Source: Saccharospirillum sp040881935 (GTDB taxonomy: Bacteria > Pseudomonadota > Gammaproteobacteria > Pseudomonadales > Natronospirillaceae). From it: 64,000 nucleotides of DNA. Within the stretch, counting starts at the first letter, position 1. Each line of letters begins with the position of its first letter. The translations under genes and the position numbers were made by a program. The stretch is taken from contig NZ_JBBECH010000052.1 of NCBI RefSeq assembly GCF_040881935.1, positions 34,194 to 98,193 on the forward strand, given 5' to 3'. The notes under the pieces are model-generated. The model searched no databases, was not told the DNA's origin, and worked only from the letters and a program-made list of their open reading frames with translations. Positions 42,485 to 51,368 of the stretch are shown here, piece after piece.

Positions 42485-44819
42485 TTTTCGAACCCGGTTA
42501 TTGCTGATCTTTACCGCATTATTGGCCGTGACCCTGACCGCGACCACCTTGTCTGCCTTGCGCGCAACGGATGCCAATACCCGCGCGAATGCCTCGCGCG
42601 AGCTGGTGGTAGCCGAACGCGTGTTTCAAACACTGCTGGACGAAAATAGCCGGGAACTGACTGACCGAACGACCTTGCTGACTGAGGACTTCGGTTTCCG
42701 CCAGGCCATCGCCACCAATGAAGAAGACACCATCATCAGCGTGCTCGCCAACCACGGCGATCGCATCGGCGCAGACCTGATCATGCTGATGTCGCCGCAA
42801 GGCGAGGTGCTGACCAGTACTCATGACATCGGCGCCGATATAGACCGGGTGCGTGCGGGCCTGGGCAGCCAGGCCTCCGCGTTCTCCTTGCTGACGCTGA
42901 GTGAGCATGAACCTTACCAGATGGTGATGGTTCCGGTGGACGCCCCCCAGCGAGTAGCCTGGGTGGGGATGGGCTTCCTGCTGGACAACGATTTGCTAAG
43001 CCGTTTCCGGGCTATCACCAGTGCCGATGTCACCCTGATTTACCGGGAGCGGGAATTCGGCAACGATTCGGATGTACAGACCCTGAGCACAATGCCCACC
43101 CAGCCCCTGACCAATGTCGATTTGCTCGGCCCATACGATGACGTGGTCTCCCAGGCAACGCAGCAGCTGCGCGACCAAGGCCTGCTGAGTCGCTATGCCA
43201 CGCTGCTGGACCAACCACCGGTGCATCTGGGTGCCTTACTGACGGTGTCGTTGGCCGATGCAGTAGCGGCCAACACCCGGTTGCGTACCCAGATGTTGTT
43301 GATCGCGCTGGCCGCCTTGGTGGTCGCTGCCGTGGTCACCCTGCTTATTGCCCGGGGCATCACCCGGCCGATCGACGCCCTGGTGGCAGCGGCACGACGC
43401 ATCGCCGGCGGTGATTATCAGCAAACTGTGTCACTGAAAAACACCAATGAGTTTGGTGTGCTCGGGCAAACCCTCAACACCATGCAGAATGATATTCAGC
43501 AGCGTGAACGGCATATCTTTTACCAGGCGCGGCACGACCTTAAAACCGGCCTGCCCAATCTGGAGCAGATGGCGCAGCGCTTTGCCGAGGTGTCGCTGGG
43601 TGACGACCAGCAGTTGGCCGTGGTGCTGATGCGGTTGGAAAATGTCGGCGCGCTCAGTGATGTGTACGGCTTGGCTTTTATGGACGAGATCGTCCGTCTG
43701 GCCGCCGAACGGCTGGTGCACCAACTGAGGCCGGGTGATGTTGCTGGTCGGGTGGGCAACAATGAATTCCTGGTGCTGACCCACGCATTGCCGAAGGGTG
43801 ATTGCGTTCAGGGTTTGACCGAGTATCTGGCGGTGTTTGATCAGGCCATTGAGCATCAGGACATCGACATCATGCTGGATGTGCGCCTCGGCCTAGTCAT
43901 CTGTCCGGACCAGGCACACAGTTTTGAAGACGCGCTGCGCCGCGCCAACATTGCCGTCAGCGATGCCCGGGTTCACGGTCAGTCGGTGGAGCAGTATCAA
44001 AGCGGACGGGACGAGTCTCATCTGCGTAAGCTGACGGTAACCAGCCGCCTGCAAAGCGCCATCGAACACGGTGGGTTCGAGTTGCTGTTTCAGCCTCAAT
44101 ACGACCTGCGCAAACGTCGTATTCATTCGGCCGAGGCGCTGTTACGCTGGCACGACGACCAACTGGGCCGAATGTTCCCGGATGAATTTATCCCTCTGGC
44201 GGAACAGTCTGGCGATATCACCCAGATTACCGAATGGGTGGTGACCGAAGCCATCGCCCAGATGACCGCCTGGCGAGCGGAGGGCCATGATCTCGGGGTC
44301 AGCATCAATCTCTCGGCCCGTGACATTCTCAACAGCCACTTTATCGACCGCGTTATTGAGCGAACCGCACAGACTGGTTTCGAACGCAAACACCTGATGC
44401 TGGAGATTACCGAGAGCGCCATGGTAACCGATACGGACCTGGCGCTGACCCATCTGAAACGCCTTTATGATGCCGGCTTTGATCTGGCAATGGACGATTT
44501 TGGCACCGGCTATTCATCGCTCGCACAACTGAAAACCATGCCGATTCACGAACTCAAGATCGACAAGTCTTTCGTGTTGAAACTGGATGAAGATCAGGAC
44601 GACCAGCACATCGTGCGTGCCACCATTGAAATGGCCCACCATCTGGGCCTGACGGTCATTGCCGAAGGCGTCGAAAATCTTGCTGCCCTGACATTGCTGA
44701 AACAGATGGGGTGCGATGCCTTTCAGGGCTATTACCTGAGTAAACCGATGGCGGTGTCTGACCTGAAGCCCTGGTTGACCGCATTCAACGAGACCACACT
44801 GGAGTCAAATTATGGTTAA
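42474..44819 (+). CDS. Membrane GGDEF/EAL protein, likely c-di-GMP phosphodiesterase
   Basis: A 781-residue sensor. One membrane helix near the N-terminus (LLLIFTALLAVTLTATTLSA), a periplasmic sensor to about residue 265, a second helix (MLLIALAALVVAAVVTLLIA), HAMP, then GGDEF and EAL domains. The GGDEF signature reads GRVGNNEF, so cyclase activity is probably lost. The EAL domain is intact: SAEALLRW, INLSARD, EITES, DDFGTGYSSL, KIDKSFV, AEGVEN and FQGYY. It should therefore degrade c-di-GMP in response to a periplasmic signal, perhaps supplied by its neighbours. Overlaps both flanking genes. Confidence 0.9.
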   Translation: MTISFRTRLLLIFTALLAVTLTATTLSALRATDANTRANASRELVVAERVFQTLLDENSRELTDRTTLLTEDFGFRQAIATNEEDTIISVLANHGDRIGADLIMLMSPQGEVLTSTHDIGADIDRVRAGLGSQASAFSLLTLSEHEPYQMVMVPVDAPQRVAWVGMGFLLDNDLLSRFRAITSADVTLIYREREFGNDSDVQTLSTMPTQPLTNVDLLGPYDDVVSQATQQLRDQGLLSRYATLLDQPPVHLGALLTVSLADAVAANTRLRTQMLLIALAALVVAAVVTLLIARGITRPIDALVAAARRIAGGDYQQTVSLKNTNEFGVLGQTLNTMQNDIQQRERHIFYQARHDLKTGLPNLEQMAQRFAEVSLGDDQQLAVVLMRLENVGALSDVYGLAFMDEIVRLAAERLVHQLRPGDVAGRVGNNEFLVLTHALPKGDCVQGLTEYLAVFDQAIEHQDIDIMLDVRLGLVICPDQAHSFEDALRRANIAVSDARVHGQSVEQYQSGRDESHLRKLTVTSRLQSAIEHGGFELLFQPQYDLRKRRIHSAEALLRWHDDQLGRMFPDEFIPLAEQSGDITQITEWVVTEAIAQMTAWRAEGHDLGVSINLSARDILNSHFIDRVIERTAQTGFERKHLMLEITESAMVTDTDLALTHLKRLYDAGFDLAMDDFGTGYSSLAQLKTMPIHELKIDKSFVLKLDEDQDDQHIVRATIEMAHHLGLTVIAEGVENLAALTLLKQMGCDAFQGYYLSKPMAVSDLKPWLTAFNETTLESNYG

Positions 44820-45693
44820 ACGGGACCTGAATCGCGGTTTGTCGACCCTCATCGTCGTAGCGCTGCTGGCGCTGCACCCGGCCTGGGCGGGCAGTAAGAT
44901 TCTGGCTACCTCAGGGGCGACCCAGATAGAAGGCGCCGCCGGTGGCGGTCTGGTGCCCTGGGCGATTATTGGCGGCTATGGCAGCGAGGGTGAGTGGGGC
45001 GCTGCAGCCAGCGTGACCCGCGTGGGCCTGCCCGATTTCCAGCTCGGCAGCGCAGCGGTGCATGCCGGGATCAACAACCGTTTTGAGTTCAGTTTTGCAC
45101 AGCAGACGTTGCAGGTGGATAAACTGGCCAGCCATCCGGATATCAACAGTCTATTGGATGGCGTGATTGAACAACATGTGTATGGCGCCAAGGCCCGATT
45201 GTTTGGAGATTTGATTTATGAACCCTGGCCACAGATCAGCCTCGGAGCCCAGTACAAGGTGAATCTAAACCCGGCCGCTGGCCAAGTGCTGGGTGCCTAC
45301 AGCGATAGTGGAACCGATTGGTACCTGTCGGCGAGTAAGCTGTATTTGCACAGTCTGTTCGAACGCAACCTGCTGCTCAACGGTACCTTGCGCTATACCG
45401 ATGCTAACCAGACCGGGTTGCTTGGTTTTGGCGATCAGAACGGTTCCGACCCACAGTGGGTCGCGGAAGCGAGTGTCGGCATTTTTGTTAATTCCAATTG
45501 GGCTGTGGGGTTTGAATATCGCCAAAAGCCGAATCGTTTGGCAGCGGCAGAGGAGAATGCTTGGCAAGATGCCTTTGTTGCCTGGTTCCCGAATAAACAG
45601 GTGACCCTTGTTGGTGCCTATGCCGACCTAGGAAACATAGCCTTTTGGGACGACCAAACCGGCTGGTATCTGTCGGTTCAAATCAATAACTGA
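44812..45693 (+). CDS. DUF3034 family exported protein
   Basis: A 293-residue secreted protein with signal peptide (STLIVVALLALHPAWA, cleavage near residue 26). The mature start GSKILATSGATQIEGAAGGG is the DUF3034 signature, followed by beta-strands with alternating hydrophobic residues and a terminal aromatic-polar ending, as in outer-membrane beta-barrels. Function unknown. Starts eight bases inside the EAL gene (ATGGTTAA), so translation is coupled. Confidence 0.87.
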   Translation: MVKRDLNRGLSTLIVVALLALHPAWAGSKILATSGATQIEGAAGGGLVPWAIIGGYGSEGEWGAAASVTRVGLPDFQLGSAAVHAGINNRFEFSFAQQTLQVDKLASHPDINSLLDGVIEQHVYGAKARLFGDLIYEPWPQISLGAQYKVNLNPAAGQVLGAYSDSGTDWYLSASKLYLHSLFERNLLLNGTLRYTDANQTGLLGFGDQNGSDPQWVAEASVGIFVNSNWAVGFEYRQKPNRLAAAEENAWQDAFVAWFPNKQVTLVGAYADLGNIAFWDDQTGWYLSVQINN

Positions 45694-45707
45694 AGGTGAC
45701 TTATTTC

Positions 45708-46187
45708 ATGCGACTGTTAACAACCATCGTGCTGGCGTTCCTTATCGCCGCCTGCAGCACCACGCCAACCAAACCAACCCTTTATGAAAGGCTCGGCGAG
45801 CAAGACGGCATTGCCACCATAGTCGATAACTTGCTGTTCGAAATCGGCGGCAATGAGACCCTGCTGCCGTTTTTTGCCGAAACCGACATCAACCGGTTTC
45901 GAGAAAAACTGATCGAGCAACTGTGTCAGGTCAGCGACGGCCCCTGCGACTACACCGGCGACAGCATGGCGCAGGTGCATGCCGGTATGGAACTGAACGA
46001 CAGCCATTTCAATGCTCTGGTCACCGATCTGGTTGTCGCGATGGCCGAAGCAGGTGTCGACACCGGAGCCCAGAACGATCTGCTGGCCCGGCTGGTGCCG
46101 ATGTACGACGAAGTTATGAACCCCGATGACTATCTGGAACCCGGAGCCAGCTCGCTGGACCCTGCAGCCGACCCGGTAGCGCCATAA
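45708..46187 (+). CDS. Group 1 truncated haemoglobin lipoprotein
   Basis: A 159-residue lipoprotein. The signal MRLLTTIVLAFLIAAC ends in a lipobox (LIAAC), followed by a 2-on-2 globin fold: LYERLGEQDGIATIVDNLLF, FFAETDINRFREKLIEQLC and the proximal histidine in QVHAGMELNDSHFNALVTDL. Globins of this class bind O2 or NO. Lipidation would hold it in the periplasm, unlike the usual cytosolic forms. The ATG at 45708 follows AAGGTGA; a GTG at 45696 is in frame but lacks a site. Last gene of the operon. Confidence 0.87.
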   Translation: MRLLTTIVLAFLIAACSTTPTKPTLYERLGEQDGIATIVDNLLFEIGGNETLLPFFAETDINRFREKLIEQLCQVSDGPCDYTGDSMAQVHAGMELNDSHFNALVTDLVVAMAEAGVDTGAQNDLLARLVPMYDEVMNPDDYLEPGASSLDPAADPVAP

Positions 46188-46476
46188 TCCGGCTATATTG
46201 ACCATGCATCACAGGACTCCCGGTAATCGATAGCAATAGTCGATAGCCATAAACCGGGGCCGGGCAGCGATACCCGATACAGGTTTGCCGCAACGACATA
46301 GAACGCGACAAACATACGGCTATATCCTCTGCAACAGGGCCTGCAATGAATGATGTACGAGGCCTGAGTTTAGGATGATTTGGTTGTTTTCAACCAGATT
46401 GCTGCATCCAGTTGGCGCTCAGCCGAGTATTTACCCTGACTCACATTTTTCTAATCAGATAAGGCGACTCTCTGCA
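46188..46476. other. Intergenic region before the ECF sigma gene
   Basis: 289 bases. It should contain the promoter of the sigma/anti-sigma operon, probably autoregulated. No -35/-10 pair or terminator is clear enough to name. Confidence 0.3.
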
Positions 46477-47025
46477 ATGAACGAGTCCGATGCTCTCAGA
46501 CTGTTGATGCGAACGGCGGAGGGCGATGCTCAGGGCTTTCGCGAGCTCTACGACCAGACTTCCGGCAAGCTGTATGCCATTAGTCTGGGCATGATGAAGC
46601 GGCGGGATCTGGCTGAAGATGCGGTACAGGATGCCTTTGTGCGGATCTGGCACAACGCCGGAGAGTACCGAGCGGAAAAGGGGGCCGTGCTGACCTGGAT
46701 GATTAGCATCGTGCGCTACCGATGTCTGGATCTGCTGCGCTCCTCCAAGTCGCGTCGGGAGCATTTAACGGATGGCGATCTGGTCCTGGCCGATGAGCCA
46801 GAAGACCATGCTACGCCAGAAGGCTCCTTGCACGCCGGTCGGGACCGGGTACGCATCGACGAATGCCTGGATGAACTGGAAGACCAGCAGCGCCATGCCA
46901 TTCAATTGGCTTATTTTCGGGGCATGACCCATCAGGAAGTGTGCGGCCAGCTGGACTTGCCCCTGGGCTCGGTCAAAAGCTGGATTCGTCGTGGCCTGCA
47001 ACAACTGAAACGGTGCCTTGAATGA
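46477..47025 (+). CDS. ECF-family RNA polymerase sigma factor
   Basis: A 182-residue sigma-70 family member with region 2 (FRELYDQTSGKLYAISLGMM, LAEDAVQDAFVRIWHNAGEY) and region 4 (ECLDELEDQQRHAIQLAYFR, HQEVCGQLDLPLGSVKSWIR). It is of the SigK/RpoE type paired with a RskA-like anti-sigma. The ATG at 46477 gives the normal N-terminus. It overlaps the anti-sigma start by four bases (ATGA). Confidence 0.92.
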   Translation: MNESDALRLLMRTAEGDAQGFRELYDQTSGKLYAISLGMMKRRDLAEDAVQDAFVRIWHNAGEYRAEKGAVLTWMISIVRYRCLDLLRSSKSRREHLTDGDLVLADEPEDHATPEGSLHAGRDRVRIDECLDELEDQQRHAIQLAYFRGMTHQEVCGQLDLPLGSVKSWIRRGLQQLKRCLE

Positions 47026-47744
47026 CCCAACAACTTTCCGACAAACGTTTAGATACGCTCGCCGCCGAGTACGTACTCGGAACACTGGATGCCGAAACCC
47101 GGATTAAGCTGCAACGGCTGATGGTCACCAGCGACCGGGCTCGCAAGGCTGTCTGGCGTTGGGAGCGGGACCTTAATGCACTGGGAGCCAGCCTGAACGA
47201 TGTACAGCCCGGCCCGCGGGTATGGCAACGCATTGAAGCAACGCTGGGCCTGGGCAGCCTGACGGTGGTCGAGACGGGGCCAAATGAACCCGGTCGGCCC
47301 CGAGCCAGTCAAAGCCGAACCCCCTTTGCAGCCAGACGCTTGGTGTGGCCAGCCATTGCCGCGGCTTTGGTGCTGATAATGGTGAGTTGGAATACCTGGC
47401 AGGCACCGCAACCGGCCCCAACGCAGATTGCGGTGATCCAGGATGCCAGGGCTCAGGCGCTCTGGTCTGTTAACCTGACCGACAACAGCCTGATGGTGAC
47501 CAGTACCCGGCAGGTGACGGCCAGCACCGAGCGCGACTATGAACTCTGGTTGGTGGTCGCCGATGGCCGTGCGCCAGTCTCGCTGGGCCTCTTGCCAGAG
47601 GCAGGCCAACGCCAGTTGGCGCGTACTACCTTGTTTGATGAGGTAGAGGTGTCGGCTCTGGCGGTCAGTCGTGAGCCGGAAGGCGGTTCGCCAACCGGCC
47701 AGCCGACGGAGGTGCTGTACTCAGCGCAGCTGGTCGAACTTTAA
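47022..47744 (+). CDS. Anti-sigma factor, RskA/RskA-like
   Basis: A 240-residue membrane protein. The N-terminal zinc-less anti-sigma domain (LDTLAAEYVLGTLDAETRIK) faces the cytoplasm, one membrane helix is at about 106-125 (LVWPAIAAALVLIMVSW), and the periplasmic RskA domain ends with SALAVSREPEGGSPTGQPTE. It should hold the sigma factor until cleaved in response to an envelope signal. Translationally coupled to the sigma gene. Confidence 0.9.
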   Translation: MTQQLSDKRLDTLAAEYVLGTLDAETRIKLQRLMVTSDRARKAVWRWERDLNALGASLNDVQPGPRVWQRIEATLGLGSLTVVETGPNEPGRPRASQSRTPFAARRLVWPAIAAALVLIMVSWNTWQAPQPAPTQIAVIQDARAQALWSVNLTDNSLMVTSTRQVTASTERDYELWLVVADGRAPVSLGLLPEAGQRQLARTTLFDEVEVSALAVSREPEGGSPTGQPTEVLYSAQLVEL

Positions 47745-47873
47745 CTGGTTGAAGAAAAAGGCCGGTGAATTGTCTTTTACCTGACCCTTTAAAACACAGG
47801 TTTCGGCATAATGACTGAACAATGCCATACTCATGGCGAACAGGGCTCAATTTACGCCCCCAGGAGCGCCATT

Positions 47874-48317
47874 ATGCCGATACTCAGAGACGACCATACC
47901 GCTGCGCTGGCAGGCATTCATGCCCAGGGCGGAGAGTTGCTCGAGCGGATACAGGATGTGCTGGATCAAGGCACGCTGTCCGGTCCCCTTGAGCGATTGT
48001 TAAGAACCACCGCAGTCCGCCGGGAAACCCTGCTGCTCGATGTTGAAATGCTGGAGCGTGAACGGGGCGACCTGCCCAAGGCCGCCAATACCGAACGCGC
48101 CTTGCTGGAGGCTATTGCCGATTGGGTACACACTCAGTTAACTGACGAAAGCAGCCTGATCCGCCGCCTGACCGAGGCCGAGACGCAATGGCGCCAGGTC
48201 ATTCTGGATGCCCTTGAGCAAGACTGGAGCGAGCAGGAACAGGATGTTCTGCAGGCGCTGGTCGAGCACAGCGACGAATTCATCGACGAGTTGGCGGTGT
48301 TGCAAACTACACTTTAG
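47874..48317 (+). CDS. Small helical-bundle protein, DUF2383/PA2169-like (tentative)
   Basis: A 147-residue, almost entirely helical protein. Four helices can be read: DHTAALAGIHAQGGELLERI, LSGPLERLLRTTAVRRETLL, ANTERALLEAIADWVHTQLT and EAETQWRQVILDALEQDWSE. The layout resembles the ferritin-like four-helix bundle of PA2169-type proteins, but diagnostic metal ligands are not clear. AGGAG precedes the ATG at 47874. Probably a single-gene unit. Confidence 0.5.
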   Translation: MPILRDDHTAALAGIHAQGGELLERIQDVLDQGTLSGPLERLLRTTAVRRETLLLDVEMLERERGDLPKAANTERALLEAIADWVHTQLTDESSLIRRLTEAETQWRQVILDALEQDWSEQEQDVLQALVEHSDEFIDELAVLQTTL

Positions 48318-48426
48318 CCTTAGGACACCTGTGACCGACCGGGCCTTTTCAGGCCCTGGTATTAGGTTTTTGCGCCACTTAGGGTAAGCTGGCCGACCTC
48401 GGATACAAGGGATTAAGGGTTAGAAC

Positions 48427-49527
48427 ATGAAGCAATCGATGGAAACGCGCTCGTTTCTGGTGTTTTTACTGATCGTCACGGTGTTGTTCGGGCTGGTTCT
48501 CGAACCGTTTTGGGGCGCTATTTTCTGGGCAGCGGCGGTTTCTGTGATTTTTTATCCGTTGCAGCAGCGTCTGGTTAGGCGATTCAACGGGCGTCGCAAT
48601 CTGGCGGCGATCACTACCCTGTTGTGCTGCATGCTGATCGTTGTGATTCCGGTATTGCTTATTCTGGCGCAGGTCGTGCGTGAAGCGATCGGCGTCTACC
48701 AGGGCATTCAGGATGGCGATATGTCGCCGGGGGCCTACCTCGACCAAATTCGAACCGCCTTTCCCATCATTCCCGAAACGCTGGAACGCCTGGGTATCGA
48801 TACCAACAATCTGCGTGAGCAGATTTCCAGCTTCAGCGTAAGCGCCAGCCGATATCTGGCACAGGAGACGCTGACCTTTGGTCAGAATACCCTCACCTTC
48901 GTGCTGCACCTGGGCATGATGCTCTACCTCACCTTCTTTCTGCTGCGCGATGGCGATACCCTGATTGATTTGATGGTGAAAGCCCTGCCGCTGGGTGATG
49001 AACGCGAGCGTCGCCTGTTTGACAAATTTGCCGAGGTGACCCGGGCAACGGTCAAGGGCAACCTGGTGGTGGCCATGGTGCAGGGGGCGCTGGGGGGCTT
49101 TATTTTCTGGATTCTGGGCATACCCGCCGCCATTCTCTGGGGCGTGATGATGATGGTGCTGTCGCTGATTCCCGCTGTGGGTGCGGCTTTGGTCTGGGCG
49201 CCGGCGGCAATCTACCTGTTTGCCGTGGGCAACACGATTGCCGGCATTATCCTGGTACTTTATGGCGTTATTATTATCGGCCTGGCCGATAATATTCTGC
49301 GTCCCATTCTGGTCGGCCGCGATACCAAACTGCCAGACTATCTGGTGTTGTTCTCAACGCTGGGTGGCATTGCGCTGATGGGCATCAACGGCTTTGTGAT
49401 TGGTCCGCTGATTGCCGCGGTGTTCCTGACCTTCTGGGATATCTTCATGGACGAATTCAACTCCGACGTGGTTGAAACGGATGCCGCTGCCAGCTCCGCG
49501 AACCCGGATTCGAAACCGAACAGTTAG
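48427..49527 (+). CDS. AI-2E family (PerM-like) membrane protein
   Basis: A 366-residue protein with seven to eight membrane helices in the AI-2E transporter pattern: FLVFLLIVTVLFGLVLEPFW at the N-terminus, MMLYLTFFLLRDGDTLI, and GVIIIGLADNILRPILVGRD with the family signature. Members export the AI-2 signal or act as Na+/H+ antiporters or general permeases. Its stop overlaps by four bases that of the convergent EamA gene. Confidence 0.88.
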   Translation: MKQSMETRSFLVFLLIVTVLFGLVLEPFWGAIFWAAAVSVIFYPLQQRLVRRFNGRRNLAAITTLLCCMLIVVIPVLLILAQVVREAIGVYQGIQDGDMSPGAYLDQIRTAFPIIPETLERLGIDTNNLREQISSFSVSASRYLAQETLTFGQNTLTFVLHLGMMLYLTFFLLRDGDTLIDLMVKALPLGDERERRLFDKFAEVTRATVKGNLVVAMVQGALGGFIFWILGIPAAILWGVMMMVLSLIPAVGAALVWAPAAIYLFAVGNTIAGIILVLYGVIIIGLADNILRPILVGRDTKLPDYLVLFSTLGGIALMGINGFVIGPLIAAVFLTFWDIFMDEFNSDVVETDAAASSANPDSKPNS

Positions 49528-50408
49528 CCGTTACTCGCCCTTTTACGGGCTGGCTGTTTTGCCCGGCCCGCCAGAAACACCCCTATGCCGCCGAGTAACA
49601 ACAGCGTGGCGACCAATAAATGCGTGGTCAGTAACTCGCGCACGATGACCGCGCCACCGATGGCGGCCAGGATCGGTACGCTTAACTGCATCACACTGGC
49701 CTGAATGCCACTGAGCGCGGGTAACACGGTATACCATAGCGCATAGCCGATGCCGGAAGCCAGCGCGCCGGAGGCGACCGCCAGCCAGAAGCCGTTCGAT
49801 GAAATCAGAATCGAATCGGTAAAGGGCAAATACAGCAGCAGGGCGAAGGGCGCCGCACGAACGAAATTCCCGGCGGTATCGGCCAGCGGCCGGCTCGAGC
49901 CGCGACCGTTCAGGGTGTAAAACCCCCAGGCAATGCCACTGATGACCATCAACATAAACCCCAGCCGGGTCGGAGCCGTCAGCCCCGGGACGATCAGGTA
50001 CAGAAACCCGCCCACTGCAATCCACAACCCCAACCATTCCAGCCCGGTCAGGCGCTCCCCGCGCAGCAGGCTGGTGATGATCATCGTCAGTTGCACCGTG
50101 CCAAACAGCAACAGGGCCCCGGTGGCGGTATCGAGCTGAACGTAGGCAAAACTGAAACTCGCCGCATACAGCCAGAGGTAAGCCGCGCCCCGCCAGGACC
50201 CGGCAGAGATCCAGTGCTGTGCACTACCTGAGCGCTGGCGCAACGCCACCAGTACCAACAGCGTGATCGCCCCGGATACCAGGCGAACAGCCGTGAAAGA
50301 AGCAGCGTCAATACTCAGCGTACCGAGTGCCAGTCTGCACAGAACAGAATTGGCCGCGAAGGCGAGCAGGGCAAGCAGCGTCAGGGAGGCGTGTTGGGGC
50401 GTCAGCAT
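49524..50408 (-). CDS. EamA/DMT-family transporter
   Basis: A 294-residue protein with ten membrane helices in two EamA repeats: LTLLALLAFAANSVLCRLAL opening the first, LGFMLMVISGIAWGFYTLNG opening the second, and AIGGAVIVRELLTTHLLVAT in the last part. Members export metabolites or amino acids; the substrate is unknown. Confidence 0.87.
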   Translation of the reverse strand: MLTPQHASLTLLALLAFAANSVLCRLALGTLSIDAASFTAVRLVSGAITLLVLVALRQRSGSAQHWISAGSWRGAAYLWLYAASFSFAYVQLDTATGALLLFGTVQLTMIITSLLRGERLTGLEWLGLWIAVGGFLYLIVPGLTAPTRLGFMLMVISGIAWGFYTLNGRGSSRPLADTAGNFVRAAPFALLLYLPFTDSILISSNGFWLAVASGALASGIGYALWYTVLPALSGIQASVMQLSVPILAAIGGAVIVRELLTTHLLVATLLLLGGIGVFLAGRAKQPARKRASNG

Positions 50409-50459
50409 GGCAAAGTGGTTCCGGGTAATAGTGCCGATACTGTACTGGTTTTTTGCCTG

Positions 50460-51170
50460 TTAGCGAACAGTCTCCTGGCGAACAACTCCGTCCAGATAGG
50501 CCACACCGCCGAGATACGACATGGCCGTGCGAATGGTCCGGCTGCGTTGCGACACATAGGCAGAAGGTTGGCCGACGTGCAGACGCTTGGGGTTGGGTAG
50601 GACGGCTGCCAGCAGGGAAGCCTCGTAAGCCGTTAACTGATCGGGGCGTTTGCCAAAAAAGTGTTCACTCGCCTGGGTCACACCGTAGATGCCGGGCCCG
50701 AACTCCACTACGTTCAAGTACACCTCAAGCAGGCGGTTCTTGCTCCACAACAGTTCCATCCACAGCGTCAGCCAGGCCTCAATGCCTTTACGCACCAGGC
50801 TGCGGCCGGGCCAGAGATAGAGGTTTTTGGCCAGTTGCTGGCTGATGGTGCTGCCACCACGAAGTTGGGTTCGGTCTTCATTCAGCGCTTTGCGAATGGC
50901 GGCAATGTCGATGCCGAAATGGTCGGGAAAGCGCTGATCTTCAGAGGCCACGACCGCCAGTGGCAGGTGGGTCGAGATGTCTTCCAATGGTGTCCAGCGG
51001 GTCAGCCAGGGCGATTGATCGTCCGAGTCCTGCAGAATGTAGGCCGTGGTGGGTGGATTGAATAGGGTCAGCGGCAACGTCAGGCCCAGACTCAGCACGC
51101 AACACAAAGCCACCAGCAGCAGTAAGCCACGTGCCCAGTGTCGGAGTGTTGGTTTGGGTAGTAATCGCAT
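50460..51170 (-). CDS. mtgA: Monofunctional biosynthetic peptidoglycan transglycosylase
   Basis: A 236-residue GT51 enzyme polymerising lipid II into glycan strands at the inner membrane. The membrane anchor is GLLLLVALCCVLSLGLTLPL. The GT51 motifs are VVASEDQRFPDHFGID (catalytic Glu), RGGSTISQQLAKNLYLWPGR and KNRLLEVYLNVVEFGPGIYG (second Glu). There is no transpeptidase domain, consistent with MtgA. Confidence 0.95.
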   Translation of the reverse strand: MRLLPKPTLRHWARGLLLLVALCCVLSLGLTLPLTLFNPPTTAYILQDSDDQSPWLTRWTPLEDISTHLPLAVVASEDQRFPDHFGIDIAAIRKALNEDRTQLRGGSTISQQLAKNLYLWPGRSLVRKGIEAWLTLWMELLWSKNRLLEVYLNVVEFGPGIYGVTQASEHFFGKRPDQLTAYEASLLAAVLPNPKRLHVGQPSAYVSQRSRTIRTAMSYLGGVAYLDGVVRQETVR

Positions 51171-51368
51171 CAGTCGGGGTCAAAAAAATGTTTGCGCAGT
51201 TTACCTGAAATGCCGGATCGACAATGTCATCAAAGGGTATGGACGATTCGGGTGGCACACCGGTTGGAGAACCCCAATGATGCTACAGCGTTACCCGAGA
51301 ACCTGGCGAAGACCGCCGGTGAGGGTCTGCCACCGCCGCAAACCCCCGACCTTTATTTTCTAGCCAAG
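51171..51368. other. Intergenic region upstream of mtgA
   Basis: 198 bases between two minus-strand genes. The mtgA promoter should be here and the pit transcript ends here. No strong terminator hairpin is seen. Confidence 0.3.
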
